Source: Saturnia japonica
Lineage: Eukaryota; Arthropoda; Insecta; Lepidoptera; Saturniidae
Assembly: GCA_033032175.1 (NCBI GenBank)
Contig: CM065328.1
Span: forward strand, 11,408,690 to 11,472,689
DNA length: 64,000 nucleotides
Reading direction: 5' to 3'
Part shown: in pieces, positions 46,417-55,690 of the stretch
Numbering within the stretch: the first letter of the stretch is position 1
Layout of the letters: each line of letters begins with the position of its first letter
The notes under the pieces: generated by a model
Databases searched by the model: none
What the model was told of the DNA's origin: nothing
What the model saw: only the letters and a program-made list of their open reading frames with translations
Position numbers and translations under genes: made by a program

Positions 46417-46916
46417 GACTGACTATACTGTTAGCCTAATGGGCCCTAAATTTATAGAGCCACTGGTAGCTTTGACAGCTTCACCAGGCTTAGGGCCGAG
46501 CGCTTAAGGCATTTAGCCGCGAAAGCGTGTGCAAAATGCGCACAAGGGTGCCAAAGTGGCTGGTCTCTGCTTGGGCTGTTACCGCGATTGTGAAAAGGTC
46601 TCAAACTGACTAATTCCCTATCCGTAGAAAATTTGAGCTAAACTAACGCATACATATATACATGTCCTTGCCTCCTGGGAAAAAGGAATGAACATGTGTA
46701 TTACATATGTATTTAGTATTCTGTATACACGGTCGAAACTAACTATCGTAAAAAAATAAAAAAAGGTCCCTTACAGAACCTATGTACTTATGTAGTGTGC
46801 ACGTATGTATGTATATATTGTGTGTAATTATGTGTCTGGGTAGCTACGTGATTACAAGTACAGTGTCACCAGTATCGCGCGAGCGGCTGCATGACTCAAG
46901 GGTTCTACACCGAGCG
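46417..46916 (-). mobile_element. Older Jockey-like LINE, 3' piece (interrupted copy)
   Basis: 3' UTR of the same family as the intact LINE, but diverged. It breaks at 46905-46916 ('ctacaccgagcg') and resumes in phase at 52842 after the same 12 bp. The two halves therefore are one copy split by the young insertion. Confidence 0.85.
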
Positions 46917-47437
46917 TTTTTTTTTTTTTTTTTTTTGGAACTGACTACACTGTTAGGCTTAGGGGCCCTAAAGCCGCTGCGGCTTTTACAGCTTCACCGG
47001 ACTTGGGGGCGAGCGCAGAGGGCACTCAGCCGCGAAAGTTTTGTGGACGACTCGCACGAGGGTGCCAAAGTGGCCGGACCTCGGCTCGGGCGGTCGTCGC
47101 GTTCGCAAATAGGTCGCGATCTATTCGAATCCCTACACCTACGATTCGAGCTAACTAAATATACACATAGGCACGTTCCCTTTCTCCTGGGAGGAAGGAA
47201 GGAACCGTGCGTATGTGTATTCAGTAATCGGAATGTTTCTACACTAACTAGCGCTAACTAGCGTAAAAAAGAAAAAAAAAAGGTCCCTCACAGAACCTAT
47301 GTACCTGTGTGGTGTGCACGTGTGTATGTTCATACGTGTGTAGTGTTGTATGTAGGTAGCTAAGTGATGCACGTACAGTGTTACTTGTATCGCGCGGGCG
47401 GTTGCCTGACCCAAGGGTTTCACACCGAGGAACGGAC

Positions 47438-50332
47438 CTAGGCTTGGGTTACCGCTAGAGAGGGTGGACGTGACGGGTGTGCTGGAGCGAAATTGACCGC
47501 CCGCCCTCTGCGGAGAGAACGGTGGTTACGCGGGCGTGGGCGCTGGCACGCTCTGTTTGGAGAGACGGATGTGTAATATTTATTCGAATTTTCGATGTGA
47601 TCGTCGGGATCAATAAAAATATTGCGCGGCCGGCGTTTACACCGGATGTCCGTGGGTGCCGGAACATAAGTGGCGGCTGTTTTTATTAACGGATTCGCGT
47701 GGTTCGACGCGGTGTCGAAATACAAACGGGAGAGCTGTTTAACGTAGGCATGTATCGAAGGAAGCTCCATATCTCTATGGAGATCTACGCTTCGAACATA
47801 CCACGGGGCCCCGGTGAGACGATAGAGGAACCTATTCTGTATCGATTGTAACCGTTTGAAACTCGACTCGGACATATGTGCGAACACGGCGCAACTGTAT
47901 GTCAAAATTGGTCGAATACACGTCTTGTAGAGCGTGAGCTTATGTCGCGTGGACATTTTACTCACCGAACACAACAGAGGATGCAACCGGCCCAGGACCC
48001 ACGCGGCCCTGTTCCTAACCTTACGGATGTGGGGTCTAAAGGAGAGCCTACTATCTAGGGTTACCCCTAGATATTTGGTCTCTCTTACATACGGAATCGG
48101 ATTATCGTAGAGCTTAACAGGTTTAAGCTTCCACGGTATCTGTGACGAATCCGCATCGAAGAGCATCGCGGCGCTCTTCGAGGGATTAACGGCTATACGC
48201 CACTCGTTAAACCACTTCCCGAGAGTGGTCACGGAGCGTTGGACTTTATGTCTGAGGTGGGATCTATTCCTATCTGAGGCATATATGACTGTATCGTCAG
48301 CGTATAGCCCTACCTCGACCTCCGGGAGTCGAGGTAGGTCACTGACGTACAGGTTAAATAGGCTAGGAGCCAGGATCGAACCTTGGGGAACGCCTGAGCG
48401 TATTGGACGGGGCGTGGACAATTCACCTTCCACTCTATAGCGGAAGGTGCGATCTGTTAAATAGTCGCGAATTATTTTAATTAGCCTATCGGGGACTTCA
48501 AAGCGGTACAACTTGTAAATCAATCCCTCGTGCCAGACCTTATCAAAGGCCTTGGCCACGTCGAAAAAGACCGCAAGTGTACGGCGGGGTTTATAAAGTT
48601 CAGCAAAATTAAATGCAACGTGCTCCGTGAGGCGGTGCACTTGATGAGTGCAAGAATATCTAGCACGGAAACCGAATTGCTCAGGCGGATAGAGGTCTTT
48701 CTCCTCTATTATTGGCTTGAGACGGTTCAGAAGGATCCGCTCGTAAATTTTCCCTAACGTATTTAGGAGACTGATCGGGCGATAGCTGTCGGGAAGCGAC
48801 GCGCTCTTGCCGGGCTTACGGATACCTATGACTATTGCCTTTTTCCAGGCGGCTGGAAAATGGCAGTGGACTATGGCTACATTGAAGATGCAGACCAATA
48901 GAGCTATGAGGCGATCAGGAAGAAGCCTAAGTACTTCATTCCTGATCCCGTCGGGACCTGGTGCTTTTCTGAGCTTAAGGCTTTTTATAATGGAAAGAAC
49001 CTCCTCAGACGTGACTGGGGACAGGGAGGCTGTCGCGGGGAGCTTATCCAGCTCCCGCACGCATCCATCGATACCCTCGACCCGGTCGGTATTTGCATCG
49101 ACACTGTTCGGAGAGCACTGGCTCTCCAAACAAGTGGCGAGGCACTCCGCCTTGTCGCTGCTATCGAAGGCGAGCGGTATACCGGGACCCCTCTCGAGGG
49201 GGAGCATAAGATAAGAAGCCTCTATTTTGAGGCTGCGAGCTAGTTTCCAGTAAGCCAGATGCGACGGCCTTAGCCCTTCGACGAGGGCGTCCCATCTGTG
49301 ACTCCTGAGTTCTAATATGCGGGCTCTAACCGCTCTCTGAAGCGCGCGTAAGCGTGCGCGGTTTTCCTCGGTCGGATAGTGGTCGTGCGCACGAGTCGCC
49401 GCGTTCTTTTCCGTCAACAACGCCCGCACGTCGGCAGGGAGTACGAAGCGGCGATCGCTCGCCTCTTCGACCTCTCTCGAGGCCTCTCCGATGCCGACCT
49501 GCAGGTGGTCGACCAGGGAATCGATCGCGAGATCTACATCCGCAACGGACCCCAATACGTCCGGGATCCTATCTAAGCTGGACGTGGACGGCCTGTCCGC
49601 AAGATAATGTTTTAGCTTGGCATAGTCAACCACTTGGACCGAAGGAGGGCTAGAGTCGTCTGGTTGACCTAGCTGCATGATGACCGGACGGTGGTCGGAG
49701 TCGAGCTCGTGTACGACCTGAATGAGTCGTAACCGAAGCGCGATACCTTTAATGAGAGCTACATCAAGCACTGTCGGCATACAGTTGTCTTGAAAGTGGG
49801 TGGGAGTGGGTGGCGCTATGACATCAAAGTTTAGCACGTTCGTTAGCTCTTCGAGTTTAACCCCATTACTGGAGTCTCTCCAATTGCCAAACGAAGTGTG
49901 TCCACAATTGAGGTCACCCGCTATAATGACCGATTCACCGAGCGAAAGCAGCTTTTCTAGGTCAGACCTGAGAGGCTCTTTCCTCGGCGAGAGATAAACT
50001 GAAACTAACGTTATGGACGGGTGGTCGGTCATTCCTAGTCTACACACGGATACTTCCATATTGGTAAGTATCGGAGGATCTACCGGCGTACAATATAACG
50101 ATCGTTTGTAATAAATGAGAGTGCCGCCCCCGCGGCCGGCCCGGTCATTTCTTACAATATTGTAGTTCGCGATTTTCGGATCACGTTTAGCACGCTTTAA
50201 GAGCGTCTCCTGCACTAAAAGAACATCTACTTGGTGATCTTTAAGAAAGGTCGCGACGAGATCACGCTGCGGTAGTAGGCTTCGCGCGTTAAAAAAAGAA
50301 AGATTTAACGCTTTTGGCTTAAACTTTGCCAT
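47438..50332 (-). CDS. Jockey-like LINE ORF2: endonuclease-reverse transcriptase
   Basis: 964 aa. Residues 1-220 are an apurinic-type endonuclease: LNLSFFNARSLLPQRD, VLLVQETLLK, GRGGGTLIYYK, VIIAGDLNCGHTSFGN and HELDSDHRPVI supply the expected N, E, D/N and SDH residues. RT runs about 450-740, with KAPGPDGI, SYRPISLLNTLGKIYER, FFDVAKAFDKVWH, GVPQGSILAP and YADDTVIYAS (near residue 680). The C-terminal part includes LTLYKTCIRPILTYSCAVFA. No RNase H domain is seen, as is usual for the Jockey group. Its ATG lies inside the last codons of ORF1, so translation likely depends on re-initiation or coupling. Makes the target nick and copies the RNA at the insertion site. Confidence 0.93.
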   Translation of the reverse strand: MAKFKPKALNLSFFNARSLLPQRDLVATFLKDHQVDVLLVQETLLKRAKRDPKIANYNIVRNDRAGRGGGTLIYYKRSLYCTPVDPPILTNMEVSVCRLGMTDHPSITLVSVYLSPRKEPLRSDLEKLLSLGESVIIAGDLNCGHTSFGNWRDSSNGVKLEELTNVLNFDVIAPPTPTHFQDNCMPTVLDVALIKGIALRLRLIQVVHELDSDHRPVIMQLGQPDDSSPPSVQVVDYAKLKHYLADRPSTSSLDRIPDVLGSVADVDLAIDSLVDHLQVGIGEASREVEEASDRRFVLPADVRALLTEKNAATRAHDHYPTEENRARLRALQRAVRARILELRSHRWDALVEGLRPSHLAYWKLARSLKIEASYLMLPLERGPGIPLAFDSSDKAECLATCLESQCSPNSVDANTDRVEGIDGCVRELDKLPATASLSPVTSEEVLSIIKSLKLRKAPGPDGIRNEVLRLLPDRLIALLVCIFNVAIVHCHFPAAWKKAIVIGIRKPGKSASLPDSYRPISLLNTLGKIYERILLNRLKPIIEEKDLYPPEQFGFRARYSCTHQVHRLTEHVAFNFAELYKPRRTLAVFFDVAKAFDKVWHEGLIYKLYRFEVPDRLIKIIRDYLTDRTFRYRVEGELSTPRPIRSGVPQGSILAPSLFNLYVSDLPRLPEVEVGLYADDTVIYASDRNRSHLRHKVQRSVTTLGKWFNEWRIAVNPSKSAAMLFDADSSQIPWKLKPVKLYDNPIPYVRETKYLGVTLDSRLSFRPHIRKVRNRAAWVLGRLHPLLCSVSKMSTRHKLTLYKTCIRPILTYSCAVFAHMSESSFKRLQSIQNRFLYRLTGAPWYVRSVDLHRDMELPSIHAYVKQLSRLYFDTASNHANPLIKTAATYVPAPTDIRCKRRPRNIFIDPDDHIENSNKYYTSVSPNRACQRPRPRNHRSLRRGRAVNFAPAHPSRPPSLAVTQA

Positions 50333-52217
50333 TGAAAGGCCCTAAGTTATTATTACACGCCTCACGGTCGAGACGTTGTAGTGTCTCTGAGAGGCGGGGG
50401 AACGCGCAAGCGGTCTTGATGAGACCGAAGCGCTCCAGATGGTCATTGTAGTCAATGAGCTCGCGGATATCGTGCTCGCGAAGGAGCAGTATCATTAAGT
50501 CGTTACTATTAACGACAACGTTAGCGGGCGCGCGGGGCGCGGGAATATCCATAGCCATAAGGGGCTGTGGATTGGGGCGACGGGGGCCCCATGCGTTCTG
50601 CGATGAACGCACGGGTTGCGGTTGCACCGCGCGGGGTGCGGAGAGGCCGGCGGCGGCCGGGGACTGGCGCGGGACCGGCAGCGCGGGAAATTCTCCTGAC
50701 GCCAGCGGGGGTTGCGCTTTGATGGCTGAGGCGGGGGGCGCCGCCCGGGGGGCCGCCTGCCTCTGCGTGCGTGGCCGCGTGGTACGCGGGGCCTTGGGGC
50801 AACCGCGATAATTCGCGGGATGCCCCTCCACCCCGCATAACACGCAGCTCGGGGGGACGACGGAGTCATGCTCGCGCGTGCACTCCCGTGTGGGGTGGTC
50901 CTCTCGGCACTTTACGCACCGCGGACGAGAATGACAGTTACGGGCAGCGTGCCCGTACAGCTGGCAGTTGTGGCACTGCGCAGGCTGGTGGTTTTTGTAT
51001 GGGGGCTCCACGTTAATCCCGAAGAGCCCGCACACCGTCTCTAGCTGGAAGATGGCCTTTCCCTCGGGGGAAAGATCCAATATGGCCACTACCATTTGTA
51101 GTGGCCGCTTATCTTTACTGTACATCCGGTGTACTTCCCGGATGGGATAACTTTGCTCCTTGAGCGAGGAGCACACCTCCGACGGGTCGAGCTCCACCGG
51201 AATGCGGCGGATGACCACTCGGAGGACGCGCTCCTCCGCGAGAGAATAGGTGTAGAATTGCAGACCTTTCTGCCGGAGGAGGGTGGTGAGTTTGCGGTGA
51301 GTTTCCGAAGAACTCACCGAAATGGAAATCCCGTTGACTATATTCCTAGCCTTGTGATACTCGAGTTTGAGTCTGCGCATTTCATTGCAGACTCCCATCC
51401 AGGCCGCCTTGTCCCGGATTATGATTGGAGGTGGGGCACGCTCTTTTTTCCCGCCGGCGGGCGCGTGGAGCTGGGAGGACGCGGGGGCGGCGGCGCCCCT
51501 GATTGCTGCCTTAGCTATTACCTTAGGCGCCGGTTGAGCAGTCGGACTGCTACGCGCCGTTCGCTTACGCGACGTCACGACGGTGAAGCCGTCGTTCTCG
51601 GTATCCATCTCCGGAGATGGATCCGGACTCACGGGCGAGTCTTGTTCGACCGGAAGGGCCGAAAACGAATTTTTCGTCTTTAACGCGGTTTCCGTGGATC
51701 GCGCGGGACGGACGTACGGGCTATTTTTGGTAACCCTAGATTGTGACCGCGAATAACGCGGCCCTCGCCTGACGGAGGCGGGGCTTGACCCGCGCGATTG
51801 GCTAGTCGGGACAGGGGGCGTGGCCGTAGACGTGGCCACGGCCCCGGATGACGCGGCGGACGGACGCGCAGCGCTGCGCGTGAGACGTTTGGGCGCGGCG
51901 CCGACTGGCGCGGCGCCAGTCGGTATAACGGTCGCGGCCGTGACGTCATCGGCCGCCTTGCTACCTGAAGCGGCCGCCTCGCTACCTGAAACGGCCTCAT
52001 GACGGGTCGCGGTCGCAGCGGTGCGACGCACGCAGGCGTTCTCAGGTAGATTACGGTATTCCTCGTCTAGAGAGGGACACCGTAATACGACGAAATTTTG
52101 ATAGCGCTGGTATTGAAATTCCAGCGCTTTCATCCTGGCTTGCAACTTGCCTATGCAAGTGGCCAGGTCGGTAACGTTATTTGCCATGACGGCAGAAGAG
52201 GGAGGACAATGGGACAT
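50319..52217 (-). CDS. Jockey-like LINE ORF1: gag-like nucleic acid-binding protein
   Basis: 632 aa. N-terminal ~40 residues may form a short coiled coil (CIGKLQARMKALEFQYQRY). Residues 70-260 are Ala/Pro/Ser-rich low complexity. A middle domain (about 300-400; LRVVIRRIPVELDPSEVCSS, with EVHRMYSKDKRPLQMVVAIL) matches the PRE_C2HC-type region of LINE gag proteins. Three CCHC-like knuckles follow (CHNCQLYGHAARNC; CVKCREDHPTREC; CVLCGVEGHPANYRGC) at about 410-470. Binds and chaperones the element's RNA in the ribonucleoprotein. It ends NGKV at 50319, overlapping ORF2 by 14 nt. GC-rich codon use contrasts with the host genes nearby. Confidence 0.9.
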   Translation of the reverse strand: MSHCPPSSAVMANNVTDLATCIGKLQARMKALEFQYQRYQNFVVLRCPSLDEEYRNLPENACVRRTAATATRHEAVSGSEAAASGSKAADDVTAATVIPTGAAPVGAAPKRLTRSAARPSAASSGAVATSTATPPVPTSQSRGSSPASVRRGPRYSRSQSRVTKNSPYVRPARSTETALKTKNSFSALPVEQDSPVSPDPSPEMDTENDGFTVVTSRKRTARSSPTAQPAPKVIAKAAIRGAAAPASSQLHAPAGGKKERAPPPIIIRDKAAWMGVCNEMRRLKLEYHKARNIVNGISISVSSSETHRKLTTLLRQKGLQFYTYSLAEERVLRVVIRRIPVELDPSEVCSSLKEQSYPIREVHRMYSKDKRPLQMVVAILDLSPEGKAIFQLETVCGLFGINVEPPYKNHQPAQCHNCQLYGHAARNCHSRPRCVKCREDHPTRECTREHDSVVPPSCVLCGVEGHPANYRGCPKAPRTTRPRTQRQAAPRAAPPASAIKAQPPLASGEFPALPVPRQSPAAAGLSAPRAVQPQPVRSSQNAWGPRRPNPQPLMAMDIPAPRAPANVVVNSNDLMILLLREHDIRELIDYNDHLERFGLIKTACAFPRLSETLQRLDREACNNNLGPFNGKV

Positions 52218-52829
52218 TTTTATTTTATTTTAAATTAAAGGCCTCCCTGCCTTAGGGGCAGGGGGGTGCGCCAAAAACTTAAAAAGACTATCGGAGTCGG
52301 CAAGAGACCTGTGGTCAAGGTGCAATGACACACAGGAAGGACCTATCAACCCTAAGGAGCCCTAACAAGCCCGGGGCCGAGGACGCAGACCGGTAATTAA
52401 ACCGGGCTAGGCCCAAACAGGTTCCCGGGGATGGAGTGTGCAGGATCGGAAGGTTTGGCAGGAGACACCTGGGGCAAGACTATGCGATAACCGCAAAGGC
52501 CTAGATTCCCAGGCCCGTCCGAGTCTGGCTGTTTGCCTCTGAAGGAGACAACCAGCGGGCTGCTCGGGTCACGCCCCGCTCACTTTAGTTAGCACCGTCA
52601 GGTATCCAGTGAGCGACCACAAAACCGTGGATTTATAAAAAACAAGCAAGTCGCACCGAAAAGTGCGGTTTACCACGCGAGCGTTAGACACCAGTTGGTT
52701 TACGTCGTTATTGCAACAATATATTCGAAATAAATTCCAAATATAAGATCGCAACAATTAAGTCACGTGATGGTCGAGAGCACAAACGGAGCGACACGTC
52801 CGTTCGCGATCAAGACCAAATCGGAACTC
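52218..52829 (-). promoter_or_regulatory. 5' UTR and internal promoter of the Jockey-like LINE
   Basis: The element starts at 52829 with GAGTTCCGATTT on its own strand. Counting that G as +1, GGACGT lies at +29 to +34, matching the downstream promoter element RGWYV that drives Drosophila Jockey-type LINEs. No TATA box is visible upstream, which fits an internal promoter. Start-site choice is inferred from the target duplication. Confidence 0.5.
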
Positions 52830-52841
52830 CTACACCGAGCG

Positions 52842-53310
52842 AATGGACCTAGACTTTAGTAGCCGCAAGAGAGGGAGGACATGACGGGTGTGTGGGAGCG
52901 AAATTAGCCGCCTGTCCCTTGCGGAGGGAACGCTGGTTTCGCGGGCTTGGGCGCGAGCACGCCTTGTTTGGAGAGACGGTGGAATAGTATTTGTTTATTT
53001 CCTCGATCTTATCAACGGGATCGATAAAGATATAGTGGCCAGAGTAGTTCGCGGGTGATGTTCGATCTTGGGTTGTAAGTCTCGGCGCGATTCGCGTGAT
53101 TCAACGCAGTGTCGAAGTATGATCGCGTAAGGTATATAATATGATTCGACTGAGGGATTTGGAATTTGTTAATGTTGATCTTTGACGTATGTGCGAATGT
53201 GGCGCAGCTATACGTCATGATAGGACGGACCCATGTCTTGTATAATGTAAGATTATGTCTCAGGGACATTTTGCTTAGTATCAGGGGGTGCAGTCTATGT
53301 GTATGGTATT
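52842..53310 (-). pseudogene. Older Jockey-like LINE, ORF2 C-terminal remnant
   Basis: Second half of the interrupted copy. The frame 53012-53269 keeps RHNLTLYKTWVRPIMTYSC and SYFDTALNHANRA, parallel to ORF2 near its C-terminus, but is otherwise shortened and frameshifted. The copy ends (5' truncation) near 53310. Confidence 0.8.
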
Positions 53311-54309
53311 GTAAATCATCCCTTATTGTTTAAAACGCGAAACACTGTTATTTCTACCTAAAAACCTAAATATGGATTTTTATATCCCTAAATTTAGAAA
53401 TAGTGGGTTGTAAAAATACAATCTTTCATCGCCTATTCAACTCTTAAAGTTTTATTTTCACGACATAAGGTAAGCCAATGACTTTCTTCAAGGTCCAATA
53501 TATCTCTATACCAAAATTCATCAAATATGGTTTGGTGGTTTCTTCGTAAAAGCCTTCATCGCCTATTTCAGGGTGTGAAATGCAACAGACAGGACAGACA
53601 GAGTTACTTTTGCACTTATAATATTAGTATGGATTATCCATTTCATTATGCTTTTATTCTCTATGATGTCATTTACCAATTAAAATACGATTCATAACAG
53701 TAAATTACCCAGCAGCAGAATAAAGACAACAGTTTATAATAATAAATTTTTTTAAATTAATTCTCTCCCTCTATAACTTTCTTTGTTTCTCTTTAACTGA
53801 TACTTTAGCATGGTAAAAATAGCAAAAGATCGATTGTTGTGGTGTCCTTTTTATTTTCTATAATAGGGATTTTTATATTTAAAATGAGAGTGCGTCTGCC
53901 TGTTACAAATGTGCTACGTCAACCAATACAGAGCGGGACCGCGCACCGAGGGCGCGAACGCGACGGAAACGATTCCCTCGTACTCTGTATAACCGACGGC
54001 GGATAACACGCTACGGTAACCAGTGCGTGCGAGCCCCTCTCACTACGTGCGACCGACCCTGCTGACACCCGAAACTACTAGGCATGAAGAGGGCGAAACA
54101 TTAAGGTACACACGCAGTGAGGTGCCTGCTGGTAGGCGCGGCGCTGACGTAGCACGGAAGCGGAGAGGACTGGGTCGCTGGCGGGTTGAACTTGTGAAGA
54201 TGCAATGACACACAGATACCACAATAAATTTCGCTGTATTCTTCAAGACACAATAACTTTTTCTATACAATTTCTTAGCACTATCTTCTGGGTACGGTTT
54301 CTTCCAGTC
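53311..54309. other. Intergenic with a GC/CpG-rich block
   Basis: 53311-53880 is AT-rich with nothing recognised. 53925-54200 is GC- and CpG-rich ('ccgcgcaccgagggcgcgaa', 'ggcgcggcgctgacgtag') and stands out sharply from its flanks. It has no frame I recognise; it could be part of a LINE 5' region or of another element. Confidence 0.45.
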
Positions 54310-55690
54310 TTGTTTCTTGAGTCTTGACCCGCACGAGGGTGCCAGAGTGACCGAACCTCGGCTCGGGCGGTCGTCGCGAATGCGAAAAGGTCGCGATCTA
54401 ACTAATTCCCTAATCCTACGAGAATTCGAACTAACTAACATATACTCATATGCACGTTCCCCTCCTCCCGGGAGGAAGGAGTGGACCATGCGTATGTGTA
54501 TTTAATAATCGGAATGGTTTTTCTACACTAACTAGCGCGTTAGTCTAACTAGCGCAAAAAAAGAAAAAAAAGGGCCCTTACAGAACCTATGTGCCTGTAT
54601 GGTGTGCACGTGTGTGTGTTCATACGTGTGTAATGTTGTATGTGGGTAGCTAAGTGTTGCACGTATAGTGTCACTTTGTATCGCGCGGGCGGCTGCCTGA
54701 CCCAAGGGCTTCACACCGAGGAACGGACCTAGGCTTGGGTTATCGCTAGAGAGGGTGGACGTGACGTCCTCTGCGGAGAGAACGGTGGTTACGCGGGCGT
54801 GGGCGGTGGCACACTCTGTTTGGAGAGACGGTGGCGTAGAACGCGTTAGCTGTTTCGGTTTGGTCGAGCGGGTCAGTGAGTATATTACGCGGCCGGCATT
54901 TTCTCCGACAGGCGTTGGGGTCGGGAACATACGAAGCTGCCGCTTTTATTAGGGGATTCGCGTGGTTCGACGCGGTGTCGAAATAAGAGCGAGAAAGGTG
55001 TTTGACATAGGCATGTATCGAAGGAAGGTCCATATCTCTATGGAGATCCTCCATACGAACATATCAAGGGGCGCCGGTAAGGCGGTGAAGAAACCTATTC
55101 TGGATAGCTTGTACGCTTTTCCAATTATATCTTGACATATGTGCAAACACAACGCAGCTATATGTCATAATCCGTCGGATACACATCTTGTAGAGCGTAA
55201 GCTTGTGTCTCGTGGACATTTTGCTTGCAGCACATAACAGAGGATGCAATCGGGCGAGGGTCCAGGCGGCCCTTTTCCTAACCAGAGTGATGTGGCGTAT
55301 AAAGGAGAGTCTACTATCTAGGGTTACACCTAGATATTTGGTCTCCTTTACCCAGGGGATCGGATTACCGAAGAGTTCAAGGGGATGATCCTTGAGTTTT
55401 TTCGGTATCTGTGAGGCGGTTTGGTCGAAGAGCACCGCTGCGCTCTTCGTGAGGTTTATGGCTATTCGCCAGTCGTTAAACCACTTCCCGAGAGTGGTCA
55501 CGGCTCTTTGGATTCTACATTTGAGGTTTCTCGTTTGCCTTTGAGAGGAGTATATGACTGTATCGTCAGCGTATAAGCCTACCTCAACTTTCGCTTGAAG
55601 TTTTGGTAGGTCACTGACGTACAAATTGAAGAGGCTAGGAGCCAGGATGGAACCTTGGGGGACGCCTGAGCGTATGGGATGGGGTGCTGG
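54310..55690 (-). pseudogene. Jockey-like LINE, 5'-truncated third copy
   Basis: Aligns with 46990-48400 of the intact element but belongs to a related subtype. Frames 55064-55624 (ADLPK-like start, YADDTVIYSS, KYLGVTLDSRLSFIRHI, LTLYKMCIRRIMTYSC) and 54746-55054 (HRDMDLPSIHAYVKHL) cover the end of RT and the C-terminus, separated by a stop and a frameshift near 55060. It has a ~440-bp 3' UTR portion and lacks the last ~60 bp of the 3' end. The break at 55690 lies upstream of the GVPQGS motif. Confidence 0.85.

Larger units (their letters stand above)
46917..52829 (-). mobile_element. Full-length Jockey-like LINE with intact ORFs
   Basis: 5913 bp. The 3' end (plus left side) is a perfect run of 20 T (46917-46936), i.e. 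poly-A on its own strand. Both sides carry the 12-bp target duplication 'ctacaccgagcg' (46905-46916, 52830-52841). It has a ~612-bp 5' UTR, ORF1, ORF2 with a 14-nt overlap, and a ~500-bp 3' UTR. No stop or frameshift is visible in either ORF, so it may still be active or be a recent insertion. GC content is far above the surroundings. Confidence 0.92.

Noticed and set aside
50455..51683. Several plus-strand open frames of 60-184 codons
   Set aside because: They are antisense shadows of the GC-rich ORF1 of the Jockey-like LINE.
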